Below, in pieces: positions 36,110 through 45,056 of a stretch of DNA of 64,000 bases (within the stretch, counting starts at the first letter, position 1; each line of letters opens with the position of its first letter). Source of the stretch: Gracilariopsis chorda (taxonomy: Eukaryota > Rhodophyta > Florideophyceae > Gracilariales > Gracilariaceae). A program made the position numbers and the translations under genes. The notes below the pieces were generated by a model. That model had not been told where the DNA came from. It worked only from the letters and a program-made list of their open reading frames with translations, and searched no databases. The DNA lies in the NCBI GenBank assembly GCA_003194525.1, contig NBIV01000258.1:1-64000 (forward strand), in the 5' to 3' direction.

Positions 36110-37471
36110 ATGGACACAAGCGCAGTTTACGCCGTCGGCTCGAATACGTCACAAAACCACGAGCAGCATAACTTTTCTTCCAACTTGGAGAGATTATCGA
36201 CTAGCCAACATGATTCAACCCAATCAGACACAATTGAAGCGCCCAAAACAGTCAAGAAAGCTGAATGTTTGATCAAAGCCGCTTCACTCGATAATCAGAA
36301 ATGCAAGGCTATTCTCAAAGAGTTGAAGATAATAGGCGCACAGAACGCTCGCCTATCAACCAAACAACTTTTGCTAGCACATAAGATTGTGCAAAGATCG
36401 ATTACTATGCAGCAGATTAGAAAACTGAGTACTGACCACCTAAATTCTAACCACAACAATGATCGAACGCAGGAACTTGCATCAACTACGGTGAGAATTG
36501 TTCGCAGAGAAAATGGCGATGAAGAAATTGAATACGTCAGAGGAGACGTACCAATTATTACGAATGGAGTTGTGGCTGTAGACCTTTCAACTAATATGTC
36601 TCAAGAACAAAGTGTAACTCAGAGTGGTGACAGAAGACCTGCCTTTGAAGCAGTAGAGTATTGTCGTTTACTTCATGTACTGGGAGATGTTCGAATGACA
36701 GCAACAAGACAGAGATTGATGCAATCCATGTCTCGGGATCAACTGGATCGGCAACACGATGACCCATGGTCTGTTACAATAGCGCCGCTTTTCAATGACG
36801 AAAGGTTCAAACCAAAAGCGAACACCGTTCTCTCGGGAGGAGTTACGCTGGATGATATCATAGCAATTGACCCAGCAAAACGACCACATATACGGGATGG
36901 TGGAGTGTTGAAGCGGAAGTTTGGAGAGTTCAAAAGTGTTTACGGAACATGTGTTTCTCGTTTTGAAGCATCAGGACAAGGAGATCCCGATGCATTCGCG
37001 AGCTTCGCTGACGGGAAATCATATATTATGTACGCATACTGTTACTTACAATTGAATCCTATTCTGAAACCATTGGCTACTCGTGTGCTGAGCGCAGATT
37101 TGCAAAGAGAAGAGGGGGTGGGTGAAGGTGTGTCTCCGTATGGGTACGGTGGGCGTCAGGTTTTGCGTCATCTTCCAAAACGATGTAAGGCAGATTCGCG
37201 GGAGGTTAATATCTTTGGAGTAGAAAGCCTTATATCCGCTCTGCGTTCTAACGAGGAAATCGTAGACGACGATTGTAAGCGGTCAGAAAAGAGAAAACGC
37301 TCGTTTGAGGAAATGGATGCGGCATCACGGGCTACTAGATCAACTTTGCAGGCGGTGAGTGAAGCGAAGCAGATGCATGCAAAAGCGAATACAGAACAAG
37401 AGAGGAATCTTCTGCAGGGAATCATAGACAAGCTTCTAATTCAGCTTGCACAGGCAGAGGCTGCCATGTGA
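36110..37471 (+). CDS. Harbinger partner protein, Myb/SANT-like
   Basis: The frame is open for 453 codons from the ATG at 36,110. It extends upstream without another ATG, so this start is chosen. Residues about 217-320 show the pattern of Myb/SANT-like (trihelix-type) DNA-binding domains of Harbinger partners: DPWSVTIAPLFNDERF, then DIIAIDP, a basic LKRKFGEFKSVYG and SGQGDPDAF. The N-terminal 100 residues are polar with helical stretches. The last 60 or so are a charged, probably coiled-coil tail (QERNLLQGIIDKLLIQLAQA). In this superfamily the partner binds subterminal DNA and carries the transposase into the nucleus. It is transcribed inward from the left end, opposite to the transposase. 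No stop or frame change is seen. The assignment rests on motif pattern plus context. Confidence 0.75.
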   Translation: MDTSAVYAVGSNTSQNHEQHNFSSNLERLSTSQHDSTQSDTIEAPKTVKKAECLIKAASLDNQKCKAILKELKIIGAQNARLSTKQLLLAHKIVQRSITMQQIRKLSTDHLNSNHNNDRTQELASTTVRIVRRENGDEEIEYVRGDVPIITNGVVAVDLSTNMSQEQSVTQSGDRRPAFEAVEYCRLLHVLGDVRMTATRQRLMQSMSRDQLDRQHDDPWSVTIAPLFNDERFKPKANTVLSGGVTLDDIIAIDPAKRPHIRDGGVLKRKFGEFKSVYGTCVSRFEASGQGDPDAFASFADGKSYIMYAYCYLQLNPILKPLATRVLSADLQREEGVGEGVSPYGYGGRQVLRHLPKRCKADSREVNIFGVESLISALRSNEEIVDDDCKRSEKRKRSFEEMDAASRATRSTLQAVSEAKQMHAKANTEQERNLLQGIIDKLLIQLAQAEAAM

Positions 37472-37843
37472 CGTTTAAATTGAGCAGCATTGCGGTTTAT
37501 GCGCAACGTCTGAGATGATTTGCAATGCTTGCAATAAGTATTCAACCTGCAAGTTTATTCGTCTTCAATGTCATTGCAGAACGGTGGCGTGCCATCATAA
37601 TCTTATCCACGTCTGCAAAGAAAAGCTATAACTGCCATGGATAACCGGGCGCGGGTGAACTCCGTCCATGAACCTGTCACATATACTCCAGCCTAAAGGG
37701 TTCCGACGCTCCAATGTAGTACCCGAGGAGCGCTTATTTCTCGTTTAGCAAAGGCGTTGCGATACATTCAAAGACGAGCACAATGCTATTTGGTATGATT
37801 TGTTTGATGAACCGAGGGGTTCTCTGTGGCAACCGTAGGGCTG

Positions 37844-39285
37844 TCATAGGAGCACTTCAGGGGCAATATACTGCGGTGTTCCGACCATGTCCGTTGCGTT
37901 CACGTTGTGAGCATTGGTATCCGCGATGCCAAAATCAGAGAGCTTCACAGTGGGGTCTTTGCTTTCAGAAACATAGAGAATGTTCTCCGGTTTGACATCG
38001 CGACGGGCAATACCATGAAGATGGAGATAAGGAAGTGCGCGCACCAACGAGCGCGCAACAGTGACAATACCATTTTCGCAATATCGGGGATAATATCGCT
38101 CTCTGTCAGTGAGTCTAGGCAGCATTTGTCCGCCCGTAAGCAATTCCATGAGGATATAAATGAATCGTTCATCCTCATAAATTCCCAAAGACTGAACAAG
38201 ACTGGAGTGGCTCTGCATGGCACGAAAGGCGAGAACCTCGCGACAATCACCAGACTGTGGGCAGAACAAATCCGGAGCGCCCTTGGAAACAATCTTAATA
38301 GCGGCACGAACAGAAGAATCGTTAATGGATTCACAAAGACGCACTTCTGAACAGGCACCCATACCGAGTCGAGTACTAAGCTTCCAGAAGTCATCAATGG
38401 AGCCGCGACGATACAAGGCAGGTCCAGCCGCCTGCTCCACCCGGGAAGGCAAAAGCAACTGAGTTGCACTCCATGTATTTCTATCAAAGACTGGGCTAAG
38501 ATAAATGGCGTAAACCCCTCCCACAATCCCGTTAGCGTTTACATTAGCATCATCCGCAAGCGACGTCGAGGACTTTTCAATATGACCGTAAGACTGAAGT
38601 GACTGAAAAGTAAAACGTAAGCCAAATTGAGCGGCGGCTGGTGGGGCAGCTGCAGAGGCAAGTGAATCATTTCTGGGAACATTTGTGCTTCCTACTCTAG
38701 AAAAATGTTCGGAGGTGACGCGCTCAATGCGTAAACCAAATTCGCTCGGTAAGGCACTCATAGAACCATACTGGAGTTGCGCGGCGGCGGCAATCGGTCC
38801 GAGTCGGCGCGATGCACAGAGGCTGTTCGAAAGGAGGACTGCAGACGGGCGGCATCTTCAAGCTTGGAACGGGCGGATAGCGAAGATCTCGTGCGCGTTG
38901 GCGGTGGTGGGGTGTAGTTGGGACGTGGTGGGCGGCCATTGAGCGGTCGCACTGGACCTGGAGCTGGAGCTGGGGGTGGCGGTGGCGGTGGCGGTGGCGG
39001 GAGAGGTCGCTGCAGGCCGTATAAACGCGCAAAGTGACTGAGCGGAGGTGATGGCGGAGGTGGCGGCAGAGGTGGAGGGCGAGGGGGAGGCGCTGGTTGA
39101 GCCCGTGGTGGTGGCAGTGCCGGGGCTGGTTCTGGGGGCGGGAAGGGCGGTGGCGGTATCAAAGGGCGTGGCGGGGGTGGTGGAAGGGGAGAGGAGATGG
39201 TGAGAGAGCGCGCCGAAGAGGGCGCCCGACCACGCTTACGTGGCTTGGGTGGTGGAGCTGATTGTGGTGTATTGGGTCGCCGCAT
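37844..39285 (-). pseudogene. CAMK-like Ser/Thr kinase with proline-rich N-terminus, broken
   Basis: The kinase part (38,761-37,844) shows a glycine loop GMGACSEV, a catalytic lysine in AAIKIVSK, the hinge YILMELLTGG, a catalytic loop ARRDVKPENIL (Arg in place of His in HRD), SDFGIAD and, at the very end, GTPQYIAPEVLL. This resembles CaMK/MAPKAPK-type kinases. The frame stops directly after APE, so most of the C-lobe is missing. Words such as FECIATPLLNEK in another frame near 37,735-37,770 may be its remnant. Upstream, a proline-rich frame from the ATG at 39,285 (runs of up to 11 prolines) ends at 38,758, and its TGA overlaps the ATG of the kinase frame by 4 bases, so the two are probably one gene split by a frame change. 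It is cargo inside the Harbinger. Activity is unlikely. Confidence 0.7.
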
Positions 39286-39657
39286 AGAGACGGAGTCTGG
39301 CGGATGATGGGGGAGCGAGTGCAACCACTGGAGTACGTGGGCCTCGGAGGAGGAGGGGGAGAGGGGGGAGAGAGAGGGGACGGTGGCGAGGCGGGGGAGA
39401 CGGGCATGGCGGCGAGGGGCGATGAAAGAGGGGGAGGGGAAGAGGAAGAGAAGGGGTGAGGGGAAGAAGGGACGGTCGACGCATATGGTGTGGACTGGCG
39501 TGCGTGTGGGTGTGCGAGAGAGATGGGCGAGGCGGAACCGTTTCGACAGCGAGGTGCGTGCAGCGGTGCCACTACGCGCAGTGGCTGTGGTTGCACGGGC
39601 GGCTGTCACGTGGCGCTTCAAAACACGCGCAAAGTTTACGGAATACGGTACCAAATA

Positions 39658-41119
39658 TTAATCAGCGTCCCTCCCGGGCAGCGACTGCTTGAGGCTCAGC
39701 TTGCTGAGCAGCGCCGGTTTCGTCGCTCGGTCCTCCTCTTCCACGCGACTCACGCGTTTGAACAGCCGCGCCTGGGCTGTGAACGACGACGACGACGACG
39801 GCGGCGATGACGAGGGCGATGGCGTCGGTGCGTATAGCTGGTCGACGAGGTGATGCACGACGCGTCGACCGCTGGCATTCATCCAGGTATGCATCATGTT
39901 GCGACTCATGGCGACGATGCGGTTGTGTGCCAGCGGCGCCGGCATGGGGAAGTCCACCCCGATCACGCTCCATCCTGCGGCGCGAAGGCGTGCCGCCATG
40001 ACGCGTTCCACCGCGTCGCCATCGTGCAGCTGTGCGCGCTGGTCGCGAACGCGAGCGCCACTGTCTGCCGCAGGTGCGTATTCGAGCTCGAAACACACCC
40101 AACATCCCTTTTCGTCTGCGTCTTCGTCGATGGTGGTAGCGCCAAATCCGTTCATAACGCGCTCCAACGTATCGCCGGATATTTGCTTTACGTCCTCGTC
40201 GAGCGCGGCCGTGCCGTAATTAACCATGAAGTCGTTTCGGAAGTTGGCGTACAACACCTTTTGCCGGAACGCCATGATGGCGGACATGAAAGCGCCGCCC
40301 TTTGCGTGCGTGTTACGCGTCATGAGTTCCAATAAACAGTTCTCATCCCGCAGGAGCAGCTGCTTCGCCGTGTTGAACAAAAAGGCCGTGTGCTATGGGA
40401 ACCATACTCTGGAGAAACCTGTACACACCAAACTGACGCACACCCAAATTGGGACTGGCTACCATCACTATCTTATCAGCGGTCAGACCGGCTATCTTAC
40501 CAGTTTGCTGGTCGTACAGGTGTGCAGCGGCGTAGCGGACGTACATCCCACCCAGCGAGAAGCCAACGAGAGATATGGACTGTAAGGAGCTATGCTTGGC
40601 GACGGTGTGGCGGATGTCCTCCGCCAGCCTCAACCCTCCAAGGTCAATTCCGTCGTGCGTCTTGTCGGTGTTGACTCTACTAGCTTGCACCAGTATTCTG
40701 CCAGAGGACACCTCATCCGTACTGTCCAACGTCTCCAACAGGTACGAAAAGTCCTCGACGGTGCCCTGCAAGCCGTGCGACAGCACGAGGATGGATGTCG
40801 GTGGCTGGTGCTTGTGCTCCAAAAACGGGGCGTTCGGTTTGGTAGCTGCCATCGATTGGGTTTGCGATCTTCGTAGCAACGGGAGCGGGGAAGATGGTCT
40901 AGGCAGTCGAATGCCGTGCAGCGGGCTAGAAGGGCGCGCAATGATCTGAGAGAGCTTCTTTCGCGGCCTTTGGCGGCGAGATGTCGCGGAGTAGACGCTA
41001 TCACTAGGCTGCTTGGCGGCAGAAAGATTAGTGCGGTTTTCGGAGTTATTTTCTTCGCGAACGGAGCGCAGAAGGGCGAGAGGAAAGGACAGCGCCATGG
41101 GGCAACGGACAAATGGCAT
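39658..41119 (-). CDS. DUF676-type lipase/serine esterase, one frame change
   Basis: An alpha/beta hydrolase of the DUF676 (ROG1-like) family. Residues 1-90 are Arg/Ser-rich and could be an organelle-targeting peptide; a second ATG at 40,852 would begin the conserved part. Then come ILVLSHGLQG (oxyanion region, about residues 110-119), SLVGFSLGGMY with nucleophile Ser188, and VMVASPNLGVR. The first frame ends at 40,343. The second frame, open from 40,380, continues the family pattern with QLLLRDENCLLELM, VLYANFRNDFMV (catalytic Asp) and LAHNRIV (catalytic His). The two overlap by 38 bases in different frames, so one indel near 40,375-40,390 separates the nucleophile from Asp/His. It could be a mutation, an assembly error or, less likely, +1 frameshifting. 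It lies in Harbinger cargo, with its stop 372 bases upstream of the kinase start. Confidence 0.8.
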
Positions 41120-41883
41120 GGTGCGTTAGAAACAACGAAATCGTAATTGAAGTGATGTGGGCTGTGGTGGTGGCGCTATGATATGTATGGCGGAAGCGCG
41201 CGAAGCTGCCGATTGTGCACATGTAACACTACCGTCGGTAGCGATGCGCCGTAAGTAGAGTTAGCGGTGAGGAGGCGGACTGCTTTGCAGTGCACCGTGT
41301 GCAATTTTGTCAGCGGCAGCCAGCGCGGAGCTGTGCTGTTCATGAGCATGTGCCGATATTATGCACGTGTAACACGCTTCTGCTCATCTGCCGCACCCTG
41401 CGCCACCGACGCCCCTATCATACGCGATCAACGCGCCATTCGCGCGTGCAGCGCAGCGGCTGCCGTGCGAGCCGTTGCCGCTGCCTTATGAAGCCGCCCG
41501 CATTGCGAGCATCGCAAGCGCTCACTCTCCTCCTCAAAACGCTCCTGCAGTCCGCCAGATATGCCGTTGTTCTGCGCGATGGGCGCGCATGCGATGTCGC
41601 CCTGGCCAACCTCCTTCTCCACCATCGATCGGACAACAAGCCGCTTCTCTTCGCCCCACAACGATAAGCGCACCTGCCTCGCACGGCCAATCCATCATGT
41701 CAATCCATCATTCACACCAAAACCCCCGACAACCGAGCTCCATTGCGCCCTTATGCAGCCACTGCTATTCATCACCAAGTCAGTCACCTCGCCGTTGGCA
41801 CCACCCGGCTTGAACGAGCTGTAACCGCCGTCACTTCAATCTCCGCCAATCCGATCTGCGGCGATGCGTCCACTGGAATTGAA
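41120..41883 (+). other. Divergent upstream region with short ORF
   Basis: This GC-rich stretch separates the lipase start (minus) from plus-strand reading frames and may act as a shared promoter. A small plus-strand ORF at 41,488-41,667 reads MKPPALRASQALTLLLKTLL and continues with ARYAVVLRDGRACDVALANL. That faintly recalls an LSm-type strand but is too short to assign. The frame of the next ORF is open from 41,743 without an ATG. Confidence 0.35.
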
Positions 41884-42402
41884 ATGCTCCCGAAAGGAAC
41901 GCTCACCTTCCATGAGCCCCTTTCCACCGTTGATCACGCCACAATTTGCTCAACCGTACACGAAAACGTCCCACCCGAATACAATCGAACCACTGATCCT
42001 ACCTTCATGCCTCCTCAACTCATTCAAGCCGCTTTGCAACTCGGCGATCAGAAGAAATATTCCCTCCAATTACTGCAACACCAATCCGATGACTTGCTGC
42101 GCAATAGCGTGCTTGAAACCAGTCACTGGAGCTATATCGTCGCCCCAACCGACATGCTTTACGAAACATTCAGCTCCGGAGGCGCTCCAAGACTGGCCGT
42201 GATCCGTGCTGTGCAACGAATGTGTCTGCATGTTTCAGGTTCCGCAAAATCGCTTTCGCGGGATGAACCACAGGTCAATCGTCTCTGCGAGGCCGTATTC
42301 AAACCGTCAGCCGACAATAACATACAGAACCTGCCAGAGGGAAGAACTGCTGCTGGCGTCGTGTTGCGTCCGGCCACTGGTCGCTTTAGGAGACGATTGT
42401 AA
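41884..42402 (+). CDS. Unrecognised cargo ORF
   Basis: There are 172 codons from the ATG at 41,884; the frame is open upstream to 41,743. The protein is soluble-looking, without membrane segments or a clear domain (for example FMPPQLIQAALQLGDQKKY, then DDLLRNSVLETSHW). The same frame continues past the TAA at 42,400 for about 58 further codons, from ATGATG at 42,421 through FGLHAAPTSILD. A third open piece (42,585-42,836) lies in another frame. This suggests a longer gene broken by stops and a frame change, or one with introns. It sits between lipase and transposase inside the Harbinger and shares the cargo composition. I do not recognise its function. Confidence 0.4.
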   Translation: MLPKGTLTFHEPLSTVDHATICSTVHENVPPEYNRTTDPTFMPPQLIQAALQLGDQKKYSLQLLQHQSDDLLRNSVLETSHWSYIVAPTDMLYETFSSGGAPRLAVIRAVQRMCLHVSGSAKSLSRDEPQVNRLCEAVFKPSADNNIQNLPEGRTAAGVVLRPATGRFRRRL

Positions 42403-42936
42403 ACTGGTAATGATCATTTGATGATGCTAACCAGGGAACCGGATCATGACACGCCAAGCCTCTTATCCACCCGTTTGGGAAGTAATTATGCGTGCGCCCC
42501 GTCGCACGAGCAACAGTCCGTGTACTGTGATAATCGTTTCGGTTTGCATGCTGCACCGACATCTATCCTGGACACACACTGCAATTGAGCGCTCAGCGCG
42601 TATTTGAAGCCGCGTTCCGGCCCGTGTCGCAGCATAAGCAACAGATGGATTATTGCACGTTGTACATACGTCAGCTGCGTCGTTCACATTGCGACCTCAT
42701 GACTTTGGTGTCCAATCGAGTACGACAGTTCCACCCCACGTTGGAGTGCATTCGTGCATTGCCCGTCGTGTTTCAGACGAAAGCTGGCTCACGTGCTACG
42801 GTAGATCTTGTCATCCCTCGCAAGCGTGTCTGCTGAGTCAAGTGGAATTTCTCATCTACTTTTTCATCATCAGCTCTCCATATAACACCACTAAAGTGCG
42901 CCATTTTCTCACAATGCTCTGAACATGTCCCTCACA
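42403..42936 (+). other. Possible continuation of the unrecognised cargo gene
   Basis: Open pieces at 42,421-42,579 and 42,585-42,836 (with MDYCTLYIRQLRRSHCDLMT) follow the ORF above in the same direction. The last 100 bases before the transposase stop are AT-richer and mark the return to Harbinger core sequence. Confidence 0.3.
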
Positions 42937-42938
42937 GT

Positions 42939-44219
42939 TCAGCAGGCTCTTCGCCTAATAAGCCCCATTCTCTGCAGATTGTCTGCCAATTCATCTCTCA
43001 GCAAAGAGCTCTCTCTGGCACGGTTTCTCGCGCGCATATTATCTCGCTCGGTATGTAATCTGTCTTGGAAGTGAACTACGGGAGTTCCGGCTACATGGTT
43101 GTCCTCATGATGAGGAATATATTCATACAAACCTTCGTTAGCGTAGTCAATTAGGAAGTTGTGTAACTTACAAGCCACCATAATTATAAGAGTAGTTTGA
43201 CGCAAAGAATATCTTATCGCAGACCAGAAGATACCAAAACGACATATCAGCATTCCAAATGCCTGTTCCACGCATGATCGCGTTAAAGAATGATATGCAT
43301 TATATGCGTCTTGTTTTGGTGTGAGGTTTCGACCACAGTAAGGCGTTAAAACTCTAGACTTGTTTGAGTACGCATCGTCCGCCACGACCGCCGCCGACGT
43401 TGGCAGTTCGTCACCATGCAGTAGATTGAAGAGTTTTGTATTACTGAAAGCAGTAGAATCATGAGTCCCACCAGAATGACGGGCTGACACAAACGAGAAT
43501 TTGTAGTTTGCCTGTACTGTTGCTTGCACACAAAGAGCAAAAAACTTCTTACGGTTGTAATACTTCTTTGGATCTGGCGCGTCTTGCAGAGTAGGGCAAC
43601 GAATTTCAATTGCTATTCCGTCCAACGCAGCGATGATACCATGAAAAGTACTGTTTCTCAAGCACTGAAAAAGTTCTGCTTGTTCTGAACACTCTTGTTC
43701 TGTGACTGGAAATTGTAGTTGGGGCAAAATACCATCCAAGGATAGTAGTGTCTCAGAAAAAATATGGTACACCGTTGAAGTTCCAATACCATACGGCCAC
43801 GAAACGTCAAGATAACTTGCTCCTGCTAGCATTCTTAAAGTAACAAACAGCATAACTGAAGGATGTAGAGAACGTGCAATGTTAGAAACGTTATTCTGGC
43901 GTCGTTGTATTCTGGTTTGTACTTTAGATAGCAGAAACAAAAATTGAGATTTGGAAACACGGTACATCCTCTTGAACATAATGTCGGAAATACTCTCAAG
44001 ATGTGCTTGTGTATCAAACGCTCTTCGAGGTAGGACGCATCGGAATGCTCGATTGTCGGTTTTTTCAAGTTGCGCGTATATTGCAGTCCACATAATGTGG
44101 TAAATACACAACATCGTAGTTCGTCTTCGTTTGTTTTCCTTCGTAGGCTTTTGAAATGCTTGATTTCGAACGAGGTTGAGGACAATGGTAGTGCTCGGAG
44201 AAAGAGTGAGTCGAGTCAT
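42939..44219 (-). CDS. PIF/Harbinger DDE transposase, intact
   Basis: There are 426 codons from the first in-frame ATG (44,219); the frame is open a little further upstream without an ATG. A helix-turn-helix-like region lies near residues 135-160 (DVSWPYGIGTSTVYHIF). The DDE_4 core shows IIAALDGIAIEI with Asp200, SARHSGGTHDSTAF, VVADDAYSN with the second catalytic Asp at 281/282, and SCVEQAFGMLICRFGIF with Glu318. A basic tail follows (GLIRRRAC at the end). The length is normal for the family. The enzyme would cut at the 18-bp ends and insert at TWA sites, together with the Myb-like partner. It is transcribed inward from the right end; the ATG is about 160 bases from the terminus. No stop or frame change was seen. 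Introns are not needed to read it. Confidence 0.92.
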   Translation of the reverse strand: MTRLTLSPSTTIVLNLVRNQAFQKPTKENKRRRTTMLCIYHIMWTAIYAQLEKTDNRAFRCVLPRRAFDTQAHLESISDIMFKRMYRVSKSQFLFLLSKVQTRIQRRQNNVSNIARSLHPSVMLFVTLRMLAGASYLDVSWPYGIGTSTVYHIFSETLLSLDGILPQLQFPVTEQECSEQAELFQCLRNSTFHGIIAALDGIAIEIRCPTLQDAPDPKKYYNRKKFFALCVQATVQANYKFSFVSARHSGGTHDSTAFSNTKLFNLLHGDELPTSAAVVADDAYSNKSRVLTPYCGRNLTPKQDAYNAYHSLTRSCVEQAFGMLICRFGIFWSAIRYSLRQTTLIIMVACKLHNFLIDYANEGLYEYIPHHEDNHVAGTPVVHFQDRLHTERDNMRARNRARESSLLRDELADNLQRMGLIRRRAC

Positions 44220-44359
44220 GATATGGAATTGGAGGGATGAATACTCTTCCACATTTAATGGAAATGTCCTTCCAGCTTTGTCCTCCTTTTCATTGAGACA
44301 ACAAAAATGGACAGAAATCGAAAGTTGTTTAATTCAGAGTTAACCGTTCACAGATTAAG

Positions 44360-44377
44360 AAAGTCATAGAACGGCCC
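44360..44377 (-). repeat. Right terminal inverted repeat of the Harbinger
   Basis: AAAGTCATAGAACGGCCC is followed by TTA. It is the exact reverse complement of the left terminal repeat. Confidence 0.92.
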
Positions 44378-44589
44378 TTAGTCTACTCTAATAAATAAAG
44401 AACGTTACTGTGCAAGTGTACACGGAGCCGCATGCTGCAGGCATCCAAGGGCCAGTGCCACCCGTGGACATGCTACGCCAGATGGGCGCTTAGTGCAGGG
44501 TGGCAGTGCGGCCAAAACCTAAAAAAATTAAGGCACCGCCCTCTGAATTAGCATTGGGGCTGCACCGTAACGTTCAGGGCTTTGGGCTC

Positions 44590-44597
44590 TATATAAG
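44590..44597 (+). promoter_or_regulatory. TATA box upstream of a short ORF
   Basis: TATATAAG followed by GGC lies 38 bases before the ATG at 44,628. The same TATATAAGGGC word occurs at 11,486. The spacing allows only a very short leader. Confidence 0.35.
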
Positions 44598-44627
44598 GGC
44601 AAAGCCCAGTGCAGTACATCCTCTCAG

Positions 44628-45056
44628 ATGGCCTCAATCGCCGTCAAACGACCACTACACCACACAAGACCACTTGATCCTTTCGCAGATCGCTGGGACT
44701 TGGAGGCTTACTCTTGCGGCCACCGTCAGATCAGCTCGGCCTTGCTTAGATCACAGCCCCAGAACAGTGCCTTAAGTGGGAAATGGTTGCAACAATGCAT
44801 GTTTTGGCCAAGCCTGAAATGGAAGGTAAGAAATTTGGTTAGGGTCAGCACGGATTGTTTTTGCACTACTTCAGTGCAATGTACTCTCCTGTTGCAGTAC
44901 TATGCAGTGGCACAGTGCAACTGCCCAGCCATGTGTTGCACCCCGCGTGCTGTAGAGTGTCTTGCTCTCTTTAGTTCCAGCCATTTAGCAGCAGCTTCAA
45001 TCAACATACAGCAGCAGCAAATGAGCTTTGCGGCTGGTTGGTGCTGCGGGTGCTGA
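44628..45056 (+). CDS. Hypothetical short ORF, possibly spliced
   Basis: There are 142 codons from the ATG at 44,628, just downstream of a TATA box. It starts MASIAVKRPLHHTRPLDPF. A consensus splice donor (AAG then GTAAG) lies at 44,826, and a pyrimidine-containing CAG acceptor candidate near 44,895-44,900, so the mature product may differ from the open frame. The later half is Cys/Gln-rich and lies within a region of diverged repeats, so it may not be coding. It is the first possible gene right of the Harbinger. No family is recognised. Confidence 0.3.
   Translation: MASIAVKRPLHHTRPLDPFADRWDLEAYSCGHRQISSALLRSQPQNSALSGKWLQQCMFWPSLKWKVRNLVRVSTDCFCTTSVQCTLLLQYYAVAQCNCPAMCCTPRAVECLALFSSSHLAAASINIQQQQMSFAAGWCCGC

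Larger units (their letters stand above)
35901..44377. mobile_element. PIF/Harbinger transposon carrying a cellular gene block
   Basis: Both ends carry the identical 18-base inverted repeat GGGCCGTTCTATGACTTT, with TTA directly outside each end (35,898-35,900 and 44,378-44,380). TTA/TAA is the 3-bp target duplication of PIF/Harbinger. A subterminal GTGAACG word lies 33 bases inside the left end and, inverted, 26 bases inside the right end. Inside are the two superfamily genes, a Myb/SANT-like partner on the left (+) and a DDE transposase on the right (-), both open. Between them 37.6-42.9 kb is GC-richer and holds kinase, lipase and unknown reading frames. At 8,477 bases it is much longer than the usual 3-6 kb. 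Two independent half-elements flanking host genes would be the alternative, but no internal copies of the repeat were seen. Confidence 0.85.

Noticed and set aside
39262-39692. Gly/Arg-rich plus-strand ORFs
   Set aside because: They are the complement of the proline-rich frame upstream of the kinase and have no independent support.
35901-44377. Two separate Harbinger halves flanking a native host locus
   Set aside because: Kept as an alternative but not preferred. The ends are identical and properly inverted, each half carries a different required gene, and no internal end was seen near 37.5 or 42.9 kb. The 3-bp TTA alone would be weak evidence.
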